Shown: positions 49,773-61,500 of the stretch, piece after piece
Layout: each line of letters begins with the position of its first letter
Position numbering within the stretch: the stretch's first letter is position 1
From: Lentzea sp. NBRC 102530
GTDB taxonomy: Bacteria; Actinomycetota; Actinomycetes; Mycobacteriales; Pseudonocardiaceae
Reading direction: 5' to 3'
Length of the DNA: 64,000 nt
Assembly: GCF_030269365.1 (NCBI RefSeq)
Contig: NZ_BSTF01000006.1
Span: 1 to 64,000, forward strand
Notes under the pieces: generated by a model
Told to the model about the DNA's origin: nothing
The model's database searches: none
The model's input: the letters and a program-made list of their open reading frames with translations, nothing else
Made by a program: the position numbers and the translations under genes

Positions 49773-52590
49773 ATGCGAATGGTTGATCCGATTGCCGTTG
49801 TCGGTATGTCGTGCCGTCTTCCGAAGGCGTCCGATCCGGACGAGTTCTGGGACCTCCTGGTGGGTCGGCGGGATGCGATCGGCGAGGTCGGTGACGAACG
49901 CCGGGCCGGCGTGGGTGCCCGGTGGGCCGGACTGCTCGACGACGTGGCGGGGTTCGACGCCGCGTTCTTCGGCATTTCGCCCCGGGAGGCCGTGGCGATG
50001 GATCCCCAGCAGCGCGTGGTGCTGGAACTGAGCTGGGAGGCCCTGGAGAACGCCGGCATCGTCCCGGCGGACCTGCGCGGCGAGCGGGTCGCCGTGGTGC
50101 TGGGCGCGATGTGGGACGACTACGCGGCACTGGCGGGGCGGGACGGGGACTTCACCCGGCACAGCCTGACCGGGACACACCGCGGCATGATCGCCAACCG
50201 CGTCTCCTACCACCTGGGTCTGCGCGGCCCGAGCATGACCGTCGACACCGGGCAGTCCTCGTCCCTGGTCGCCGTCCACACCGCCTGCGAGGCGCTGTGG
50301 AGCGGGGAGACACCGATCGCGCTGGCCGGCGGGGTGAGCCTCGCGCTCGCCCCGGAGTCGGCGGAGCGGGCACGGGCCTTCGGCGCGCTCTCGGCCGAGG
50401 GCCGCTGCTTCGTCTTCGACGCGCGCGCCGACGGCTACGTCCGCGGTGAGGGTGGCGGGCTCGTCGTGCTGAAGCGCCTCGAGGACGCGCTCGCGGCAGG
50501 GGACCGCGTCCAGGCCGTCATCCGGGGTGCGGCGGTCAACAACGACGGGGGCGGCGCCGGGTTGACCGTGCCGCACCAGGCCGCGCAGGAAGAGGTGCTG
50601 CGGACGGCCTACCGGCGGGCCGGGGTGTCCCCGGCCGACGTGCGGTACGTGGAGCTGCACGGCACCGGGACCAGGGCGGGCGATCCCGTCGAAGCGGGTG
50701 CGCTGGGCGCCGTCCTGGGCGCTGCCCGCCCCGCGGACCGGCCACTGCTCGTGGGGTCGGTGAAGACGAACATCGGTCACCTCGAAGGCGCGGCGGGGAT
50801 CGCCGGCCTGCTCAAGGTCGTCCTCGCCCTCGGCCGCGGCACGGTGCCGGCGAGCCTCAACTTCGCCACGCCCCACCCGGACATCCCGCTGGACGCGGTG
50901 AACCTGCGGGTCTGCCGGGAGCCGGAACCGTGGCCGGGACCGGGACGGCTGGCCGGGGTCAGCTCGTTCGGCATGGGCGGCACGAACTGCCACGTCGTCC
51001 TGTCGGACTGGCCGGCCACGAACCCGGTCCACGCCGATCCCGGCGACACCGGTGGAGCGGGCGGGGTCGTGCCGTGGGTGGTGTCGGGTGTGGACGAGGA
51101 CGCGGTGCGCGCGCAGGCGCTGCGCCTCGCGGAGCACGTCGAGAGCCGGCCCGATCTGTCCCTCCGGGACGTCGGCCGTTCCCTGATCACCACCAGGACG
51201 CTGTTCCGCCACCGGTCCGCGGTGGTCGGCGGTGACCGCCGCGCGCTGCTGGACGGTCTGCGCGGGCTCGGCACCGCGCACGTCCCGGGGGACGGCCGCT
51301 GCGCGGTCCTGTTCACCGGCCAGGGCGCGCAGCGCGCGGACATGGGCCGGCGCCTGTACGAGACGACACCCGCGTTCGCCGCGGCCTTCGACGAGATCTG
51401 GTCCCACCTGTCCGATGTGGACGGTGACGTCGACGACACGGGGTTCGCCCAGCCGGCGTTGTTCGCGCTCGAGGTGGCGTTGTACCGGTTGTACGAGGGA
51501 TGGGGCCTGCGCCCCGACTTCCTGATGGGGCATTCGCTCGGCGAGATCTCCGCCGCGCACGTCGCCGGGGTGCTGTCCCTGGCGGACGCGTGCACCCTGG
51601 TGCGGGCGCGCGGGAGGGTGATGCAGGCCCTGCCTCCCGGTGGCGCCATGGTCGCCGTGCAGGCCGCGGAGCACGAGGTCGAGCTGCCGGAGGGGGTGAG
51701 CCTGGCCGCGGTGAACGGCCCGCGGTCCGTGGTCCTCTCCGGCGACGAACAGCCGGTGCTGCGCCTCGCCGCGCAGTGGGCGGCCCGCGGCCGGCGGACC
51801 AACCGGCTCACCGTCAGCCACGCGTTCCACTCGGCCAGGGTGGACGGGATGCTGGACGAGTTTCGCGCGGTGGCCGCCGGGCTGCGGCACCGGCGGGCCA
51901 CGATCCCGGTCGTGTCCAACCTGACCGGGGAGGTCCTGGAGGTCTTCTCGGCGGAGCACTGGGTCCGGCACGCCAGGGAAGCGGTGCGCTTCGCCGACGG
52001 GATGGTCCGGCTCGAAGCCGAGGGCGTCACGACCTACCTGGAGATGGGCCCGGACGGCGTGCTGTCGGCGCTGGGCAGGGACTGCCTCGCCGATCCCGGT
52101 GCCGCCGCGCTGCTGCCCACCCTGCGGGCGGACCGGCCGGAGGACGAGACGGTCGTGGCCGCGCTGGCGACCGCCCACTGCCGTGGCGTCCCGGTCGAGT
52201 TGTCCGCGTTGTTCGCCGGCGCGCGCGACGTCCCGCTGCCCACCTACGCGTTCCACCGCGAGCGGTACTGGATCGACAGCGAGATCCCTCCGGTGGCGGC
52301 ACCCGCCACCCCGGTCGTCGTCGTCCGCGACGAACACGCCTTGCTGTCGGCGGTGCGGGCTCAAGCGGCAGCGACGCTCGGACACGGGGATCCGGCGGCC
52401 GTTGCCCCGGACGTGCCGTTCCGGGAGTTGGGCCTGGACTCGCTGACCGCGGTGGAGATGTGCGAGCGGATCGCGGCGGAAACCGGGGTCGCGGTGACGT
52501 CGACGACGCTGTTCGACCACCCGACGCCGCGGGCGCTGGCCCGCGAGCTGGCCGCCGGGCGCGGCGCCGGCGACGAGACCGGCGACGTGC
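49773..52590 (+). other. PKS loading module KSQ-AT(malonyl)-ACP
   Basis: KSQ ~49785-51010 (GQSSS near 50255; His motifs [11 protein letters not shown] and [12 protein letters not shown] kept), AT ~51295-52270 (FTGQGAQ, GHSLGE, SHAFH = malonyl), ACP ~52330-52550 ([11 protein letters not shown] carries the phosphopantetheine Ser). Malonyl-ACP is expected to be decarboxylated to an acetyl starter. Confidence 0.93.
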
Positions 52591-55500
52591 CGATCGGGCA
52601 GGACGACGCGGACCCGGTGGTGATCGTCGGCATGGGCTGCCGGTTCCCGGGCGGTTCCGGTGTCGCGGGGCTGTGGGACCTGCTGCTCCGGGAGGACTGC
52701 GCCGTGGCCGGGGTGCCCGCCGACCGGGGCTGGGGTCCGGTCGCGGTGCCGCTGGGGGGTTTCCTGCCGGACGCGGGTGGGTTCGACGCCGGGTTCTTCG
52801 GCATCTCGCCGCGCGAGGCGCTGGCGATGGACCCCCAGCAGCGGCTGGTGCTGGAGGTGGTGTGGGAGGCGTTCGAGAGCGCGGGGATCGATCCGACGGG
52901 CCTGCGCGGCTCCGCCACCGGCGTCTACCTGGGTGTCTCGGCGTCCGGTTACGGCGCGGGTGCCGGTCACGGGGAGGCCGCGGGGTACCTGCTGACCGGC
53001 CGGGCGGCGAGCGTGGTCTCCGGCCGGGTCGCCTACGTCCTGGGGTTCGAGGGCCCCGCGATCTCGGTGGACACGGCGTGCTCGTCGTCCCTCGTCGCCC
53101 TGCACTCGGCGGTCCGGGCGCTGCGGGCCGGTGAGTGCTCGCTGGCCGTGGCCGGCGGGGTCACGGTCATGGCCGACGAGGAGATCTTCACCGAGTTCGA
53201 CCGGCAGGGTGGTCTGGCGGCAGACGGCCGGTGCAAGGCGTTCGGTGCGGACGCCGACGGTGTCGGCTGGTCCGAGGGCGTCGGTGTGGTGCTGGTGGAG
53301 CGCTTGTCGGACGCGGTGCGGCGCGGGCACGAGGTGCTGGCGGTGGTGGCGGGTTCGGCGGTGAACCAGGACGGCGCGTCGAACGGGTTGACGGCGCCCA
53401 GCGGTCTGGCGCAGCGGCGGGTGATCCGCCGGGCGTTGGCGGACGCGGGGTTGCAACCGTCCGATGTGGACGTCGTGGAGGCGCATGGCACGGGCACGAG
53501 GCTGGGTGATCCGATCGAGGCCGAGGCGATCCTGGCGACGTACGGGCAGGGCCGGTCGCGTCCGTTGTGGCTGGGGTCGGTGAAGTCGAACCTGGGGCAC
53601 ACGCAGGCGGCCGCGGGGGTGGCCGGTGTGATCAAGATGGTGCTGGCGTTGCGGCACGGTGTGGTGCCGCGGACGTTGCACGCCGACGTGCCGTCACCGC
53701 TGGTGGACTGGTCGTCGGGTGCCGTGGAGCTGCTGACGGGGCAGCGGTCGTGGCCGGACGCGGGCCGGCCGCGCCGTGCCGCGGTGTCGTCGTTCGGGAT
53801 CAGCGGCACCAACGCCCACCTCGTCCTGGAGCAGGCGCCCCCGGCCGAGGCCGTCGAAGGCCGTCCGCCGGGTGGCGAGCTGATCCCGTGGGTGCTGTCC
53901 GGTGTGGACGCGGACGGCCTGCGTGCCCAGGCGGCGCGGCTGAGGTCGTTCGTCGGTGAGGAGCAGGCGGCAGTGGACGTCGGCCACTCGCTCGCCACCA
54001 GGGCCGCGCTGGGAACGCGGGCCGTCGTGCTGGGCCGCAGCACGGCGGAGCTGCTCGCCGGTCTCGCGGACGTGCCGGCCACGCGGGCCCGGTCCGGCGT
54101 GGTGTTCGTCTTCCCCGGCCAGGGCTCGCAGTGGGTCGGCATGGGTGCCGAGCTGCTCGGCTCCTCACCCGCCTTCGCCGACGCGATGGCCCGGTGCGAC
54201 GAGGCGCTGCGGGAGTTCGTGGACTGGTCCGTGCTGGACGTTCTCCGGGAGGGGCGCGACCTGGACCGGGTCGACGTCGTGCAGCCGGCGCTGTGGGCGG
54301 TGATGGTCTCGCTGGCCGAGGTGTGGCGGGCGGCGGGCGTCCACCCGGACGCCGTGGTGGGACACTCGCAGGGTGAGGTCGCCGCGGCCTGCGTCGCGGG
54401 CGGCCTGTCGCTGACCGACGGCGCCCGCGTGGTGGTCCGCCGGAGCCGGATCCTGGGCGAGGTGCTGGCCGGTCACGGTGGCATGGTCTCGGTCGCGCTG
54501 CCGGTGGAGCAGGTGCGCGAGCAGGTCGCCGCCTGGCACGGGCGGGTCGCGGTGGCGGCCGTGAACGGGCCCGCCTCGGTGGTCGTGTCCGGTGCTGACG
54601 AGGCCTTGGACGACCTGGTGGCGGGGTGGACGGCCGCGGGCGTGCGGACGAGCCGGGTCCCGGTGGACTACGCGTCGCACTCGCCGCAGGTGGAGACCGT
54701 GCGCGACCGCCTGGTGGCGGACCTGGCCGGGTTGCGCCCGCGCTCCGGCGCGGTGCCGTTCCTCTCGACCGTGACCGCGGACTGGGCCGACACCGCGGAC
54801 CTGGACGCGCGGTACTGGGCGGACAACCTCCGGTCCCAGGTCCGGTTCGCCGAGGCCGTCGAGGCGCTGGGCGCGCGGGACCACGGCGTCTTCATCGAGA
54901 TCAGCCCGCACCCGGTCCTGGTCGCGGGCATGCGGGACACCCTGGACGACGCGGCGCACGTGCTGGAGACCCTCCGCCGCGACGACGGCGGCCAGGACCG
55001 GCTGACCACCGCGTTCGCCCAGGCCTGGTCCTGCGGCGCGCCGGTCGGCTGGGCCGGGCTGCTGCGGAGCTACCACCCCCGGAGGGTCGAGCTACCGCCG
55101 TACGCCTTCCGGCACCGGCACTACTGGCTCGGCAAGCCCGTCGACGTGGACCCCTGGCGGTACCGGATCACCTGGACTCCGCCGGTCACCGAAGCCGTTC
55201 CGCTGGCGGGGACCTGGCTCGTGCTCGGCGACGACCCCCGGATCGGCGCGGCGCTGGCCCGGCACGGCGCCGAGGTGGTGACGACCGCGGCCGGGCCGGT
55301 CACGGGCGTGGTCGCGGCGGTGCGGACGGTGGACGAACTGCTGGAACTGGTGCGGTCGCCGATCGCCGACGCCCCGCTGTGGTGCGTCACGCGCGGCGCC
55401 GAGACCGATCCGGAAGCGGCGCGGCTGTGGGGGTTCGGCCGGGTCGCGGCGATGGAGCACCCCGAGCGCTGGGGCGGCCTGGTCGACCTGCCCGCCGAGT

Positions 55501-58500
55501 GGGACGACGACGTCCCCCGCAGGCTGGCCGCGGCACTCGCCGGCGCCGAGGACCAGGTGGCGGTGCGCGCGACCGGCGTGCACGGGCGGCGCCTCGAACG
55601 GGCTCCCCGCCGGGCCGCGGGCACCGCGTGGCGGATGCGGGGCACGGCGGTGGTGACCGGCGGCACGGGCGCCCTCGGTGCGCGCGTGGCCCGCTGGCTC
55701 GTGGACCACGGCGCCGAGCACCTGGTGCTGGTCAGCCGCCGGGGGCCGGACGCGCCGAACGCGGCCGAACTCGAAGCGCTCGGCGCGGACGTGCGGCTGG
55801 TGGCCTGCGACGTGGCGGACCGGGAGGCCCTGGCAGATGTGCTCGCGCAGGCGCCGGGCCCGGTCACGGCCGTCTTCCACGCCGCGGGCGTGCTGGACGA
55901 CGGCCTGATCGAGTCGCTGACGCCGGAACGCCTCGACCGCGTGGTGCGGTGCAAGGCCACCGCCGCCCGGTACCTGCACGAGCTGACCGCGGACCTCCCG
56001 CTGACGGCGTTCGTGCTGTTCTCGTCCGTGGTGGGCGTGGTCGGCAGCCCCGGCCAGGCGAACTACGCGGCGGCGAACGCCTCTCTCGACGCGCTGGCGC
56101 GGCACCGGCGCGCGAACGGCCTGCCCGCCACCTCGATCGCCTGGGGCCCGTGGGCGGGTGGCGGGCTGGCCGCCACCGACGACGACCACCTGCCGCGCCG
56201 GGGGCTGCGCAGGATGGACCCGGACCGGGCCATGGTCGCGTTGCGCGAGGCCCTGGAGGACGACGAGACCTGCCTGACCGTGGCGGACGTCGACTGGGAC
56301 CTGTTCGCCCCGGCCATGACGTCGGCGCGGCCGTCCCCGCTGATCGCGGACGTGCCGGAGGCGCGGCGCGCGGTGACCGGCAGGCCGGCCGCGGCGAGCA
56401 CCCCCGCCGAGGCCCTGGCACTGGTCACCCACCACACCGCCGCGGTGCTGGGGCACGCCGACGCCTCGGCGGTGGACGGCGGCACGGCGTTCCGGGACCA
56501 GGGGTTCGACTCGCTCACGGCGATGGACCTGCGGAACCGCCTTGCCCGGGCGACCGGTCTGAAGCTGCCCTCGACGGTGGTCTTCGACCACCCGACCCCG
56601 CGTGACCTCGCCGCCCACCTGCTGGGCGACAAGGCACCCGACGAGGAGGTCCCGGTCGCCGCCCCGGCCGGCGAGGACGACCCGGTCGTCCTGGTGGGTC
56701 TGGGGTGCCGGTTCCCCGGCGGGGTGCACGGCGCCGACGCCCTGTGGGACCTGGTCGCCCGCGGCGGCGAGGTGGTGTCCCGGGTCCCGGACGGCCGGGA
56801 CTGGCCGTCCGTGCCGGTCGGTCTGGGCGGGTTCCTCGACGACGTGGCCGGGTTCGACGCCGGGTTCTTCGGGGTGTCGCCCCGCGAGGCCGCCGCGATG
56901 GACCCGCAGCAGCGCCTGGTGCTGGAGGTGGTCTGGGAGGCGTTCGAGGACGCCGGCATCGACCCGACCGGGTTGCGCGGTTCGGACACCGGGGTCTTCG
57001 TCGGCGTCACGCAGTCCGGTTACGGCGCCGGGAACACGGACGACGCGGCCGCCGGGTACCTGTTGACGGGCCGAGCGGGCAGCGTGGTGTCCGGGCGGGT
57101 GTCCTACGTGCTCGGGTTCGAGGGACCGGCGTTGTCCGTGGACACGGCGTGCTCGTCCGGTCTGGTCGCGCTGCACACCGCGGTGCGCGCCGTGCGGTCG
57201 GGGGAGTGTGCGCTGGCGGTGGCGGCCGGCGTGACGATCATGGTGTCGCCCGAGGTGTACCTGGAGTTCGGCAAGCAGGGAGGCCTGGCGGCGGACGGCC
57301 GGTGCAAGGCGTTCGGTGCGGACGCCGACGGTGTCGGCTGGTCCGAGGGTGTGGCGGTGGTGCTGGTCGAGAGGTTGTCCGATGCCCGGCGGCTCGGTCA
57401 TGACGTCTTGGCGGTCGTGCGTGGTTCGGCGGTCAACCAGGACGGTGCGTCGAACGGCCTGACCGCGCCGAATGGTCCGGCGCAGCAGCGGGTGATCAGG
57501 CGGGCGTTGGCCGACGCCGGTCTCCGTCCGTCCGATGTGGACCTGGTGGAGGCGCACGGCACCGGTACCCGGCTCGGCGATCCGATCGAGGCCAAGGCGA
57601 TCCTCGCGACGTACGGGCAGGACCGGCCGCGTCCGTTGTGGCTGGGGTCGGTGAAGTCGAACCTGGGGCACACGCAGGCGGCCGCCGGCCTCGCCGGGGT
57701 CATCAAGGTGGTGCAGGCCCTGCGGCACGGCGTGCTGCCGGCGACCCTGCACGCCGGCCAGCCCTCCCCGTTCGTCGACTGGGCGGCCGGGAACGTGCGG
57801 CTGGCCACCGCCTCGCAACCGCTGCCGGACCCCGGCCGGCCGCTCCGGGCCGGCGTGTCGGCGTTCGGGATCAGCGGGACCAACGCGCATGTGGTCGTGG
57901 AGCAGGCGCCCGTGGATCAGGCATCCGCAGCGCAGCGGACCGGCGGAGACGCGCCCGTGCTCGTGCCGTGGCCGGTCTCGGGCGCCGACGAGGCGGGCGT
58001 GGTCGCGCACGCGGCCAACCTCCTGACCTGGGTGGACGCGGACCCGGTGGACGTGGGCCACACCCTCGGCGCGCACCGGGCCGCCCTGCGGCACCGGGCC
58101 GTCGTGCTCGGCGAGGACCGGGAGCAGCTCACCGCCGGGCTCGCGGCACTGGCCTCGTCGGCGCCGTCGCCGCACGTGGTCAGGCCGGTCACGGCCGGTG
58201 GCGGGGTGGTCTTCCTCTTCCCCGGCCAGGGCGCCCAGCGGCCGGGCGCGGGACGGCGGCTGTACGAGCGGTTCCCGGTGTTCGCCTCCGCGTTCGACGA
58301 GGTCTGCACGCACCTGGGTGATCAGGTGCGGGAGGCGTTGTTCGACCCGGAGGGCTCGCTGCTCGACCACACCGACCACGCGCAGAGCGCGCTGTTCGCG
58401 TTCGAGGTCGCGGCGTTCCGGCTGCTGGAGCACTGGGGTCTGCGACCGGACCACCTGGTCGGCCACTCGGTCGGGGAGATCGCCGCCGCGCACGTCGCGG

Positions 58501-61500
58501 GAGTCCTGTCGTTGCCCGGCGCCGCGCGGCTGGTCGCTGCCCGCGGGCGCCTGATGCGGTCGTTGCCCGGCGGCGGCGCGATGCTCGCCGTGCAGGCTGC
58601 CGAGGACGAGGTCGCGGCCTGCGCGCCAGCCGTCGCGCTGGCGGCGGTGAACGGCCCGCGGTCGGTGGTGCTGTCCGGCGCCGAGGACGCGATCGCGGAA
58701 GCCGAGGCGATGTGGCGGGACCGGGGCCGCCGGACGCGCCGCCTGGCGGTGTCGCACGCCTTCCACTCGTCCCTGGTGGAGCCGGTGCTGGCGGAGTTGG
58801 CCGAGGTGGCCGCCCAGGTGGAGCACCACCCGCCGCGGATCCCGGTGGTGTCCGCGGTGACCGGCGAGCCGAGCACGCCCATCACGCCGGAGTACTGGGT
58901 TCGCCAGGCGCGCAGGACCGTGCGGTTCGCGGACGCCGTCCGGTGGTGCCGCGACCACGGTGCGACCACGTTCGTGGAGCTGGGGTTCGGCACGCTGACG
59001 CGGGCGGTGGGGGAGGCCGACCCGGAGGGCGTCGCGCTGATCCCCCTGCTGCGGCGCGACCGGGACGAGGCCGCCACCGCCGTCCGGGCGTTGGCCGAAG
59101 CGCACGTGGAGGGCGCCCCCGTGCGGTGGCGCGAGGTGTTCGAGGCGTGGGGTGGACAGCGGGTGCCGTTGCCCAGCTACGCCTTCCAGCGCGAGCGCCA
59201 CTGGCTCGACCCGGTCTCCCGGCTGCCGGACCCCTGGCAGTACGAGGTGGTCTGGCAGGAGGTCGACCGGCCGGCCACGTCCGTGCGGGGCACCTGGGTG
59301 CTCGCCGTGCCGCCGGGCGTGCCCGGTGACGAGGCGGCGCAGGCACTGCGCGAGCACGGCGCGACCGTGCGGCGGCTGGAGGTCCCGGACGACGTGACCA
59401 GGGAGTCCCTGGCCGCCCGGATCGGCCGGCCCGACGGCGTGCTGTCGCTGCTCGGGCTCGACGAACGACCGCACGACGCCGCCCTGGGCCGAGGGGTCCG
59501 CGGCTCGGTGCTGCTGGTCCAGGCGATGGCCGACATCGGCGGTTCCGGCCGGCTCTGGTGCGTGACGTCGGGCGCGGTGTCGGTGGCCGGCGAGCCGGTG
59601 ACGAACCCCCTCCAGGCGCAGCTGTGGGGACTGGGGAGGGTCGTCGCGCTGGAGCACCCCGACCTGTGGGGCGGCCTGGTGGACGTGGCGGGCCCGCTGC
59701 TGTTGCCCGACGGCGAGGACCAGGTGGCGATCCGGTCGAACGGCGTGTTCGCGCGCAGGCTGCGCCGTGCCCCGGCCGCGGCACCGACCCCGTGGAGGCC
59801 GTCGGGGGACGGCGCGGTGCTGATCACCGGGGGCACCGGGGCGCTGGGCCGCCGGGTGGCCCGCGAGCTGGCCGCGCAGGGGGCAGGTCACCTGGTGCTG
59901 GCCGGCCGGCGCGGCCTGGGGGCGCCCGGCGCCGACGAGGTCGTGGCGGAACTCGAAGCGCTCGGCGCGCGCGTGGACGTCGTGGCCTGCGACGTCTCGG
60001 ACCGGGACGCGCTCCGGCGGCTGCTGGACGCGGCGCGGGTGACGGGCGTGTTCCACGCGGCGGGCGTGGAGGAGTTCACGCCGTTGCGGGACACCGGCGT
60101 CGAGGACTTCGCGGACGTGCTCCGGGCCAAGGTCGCCGGCGCCCGGAACCTCGACGAGCTCCTGGGCGCCGACGCGGAGGTGTTCGTGCTGTTCTCCTCC
60201 GTCGCGGGCGTCTGGGGCAGCGCGAACCAGGCGGCGTACGCGGCGGCGAACGCGTACCTCGACGCCCTGGCGCTGCACCGGAGGGACCGGGGCCTGGCCG
60301 CGACCTCGGTGGCGTGGGGACCGTGGGCCGGGTCGGGCATGGCGGTGCGGGGTGGCACCGAGGAGTACCTGAGCCGCCGGGGCCTGACCGCGATGTCGGC
60401 CGCGTCCGCGCTCGGCGCCCTGTGGCGCGCGGTGGGCGGGCGGCGCGCGTGCCTCGCGGTCGCCGACGTGGACTGGGAGCGCTTCGGCGCGACGTTCACC
60501 TCCGCCCGGCCCAGCCCGCTGATCAGCGAGCTGTACCGGCCGCCCGCCGAGGCACCGGCCGCGCCGTCGTCGTGGGCTCGGCGGACGGCCGGTCTGGCCG
60601 CGGCCGACCGCGATCGCGAGGTGCTGGCGCTGGTCCGCGCGGAGGTCGCCGCCGTGCTCGGCCACGCGGGCGCCGACGCCGTGCCGGCCGGTCGGCCGCT
60701 GGAGGAACTGGGGTTCGACTCGCTGACCGCGGTGGAGCTGGCCACGCGGATCTCGGCCGCCACCGGCCTGCGGCAACCCGCCACGCTCGTCTTCGACCAC
60801 CCCACGCCCGCCGAGGTCGCCCGGCACCTGGTCCGCCAGGTCACCGGGGAGCAGACCGGGAACGTCCCCGCGGACGAGGTGACGGGCACCCGCGACGCGG
60901 CGGACCCGGTGGTCGTCGTCGGCATGGGGTGCCGGTTTCCCGGAGGGGTGACCGGCCCCGACGCCCTGTGGGACCTGCTGGCCGACGGTGGCGAGGTGGT
61001 GTCCGGGGTGCCGCACGACCGGGGCTGGGGTCCGGTTCCGGTGGGGCTGGGCGGTTTCCTCGACGACGCCGGCGGGTTCGACGCGGGGTTCTTCGGCGTG
61101 TCACCGCGGGAGGCGCTGGGGATGGATCCGCAGCAGCGGTTGGTGCTGGAGGTGGTGTGGGAGGCGTTCGAGAGCGCGGGAATCGACCCGACCGGTCTGC
61201 GCGGTTCGGACACCGGCGTCTTCGTCGGCGTCTCGCCCTCCGGGTACGGCGCGGGCAGCGTCGAGGAAGGCGTCGGCGGATACCTGCTGACGGGCCGGGC
61301 GGGCAGCGTGGTGTCCGGTCGGGTGTCCTACGTGCTCGGGTTCGAAGGACCGGCCGTGTCGGTGGACACCGCGTGCTCGTCGTCGCTCGTCGCCCTGCAC
61401 TCCGCGGTGCGCGCCGTGCGGTCGGGGGAGTGTGCGCTCGCGGTGGCGGGCGGGGTGGCGGTGATGGTGACGCCCGAGGTGTTCACCGAGTTCGATCGGC

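Noticed and set aside
49783-50031. Alternative small gene at the PKS start
   Set aside because: Out of frame with the KS motifs that begin at ATG 49773.
55092-61016. 1974-residue open frame on the reverse strand
   Set aside because: Shadow of the PKS reading frame in high-GC DNA; Arg/His/Gly/Pro-rich composition, no family motif. The same holds for the reverse frame 49725-53681.
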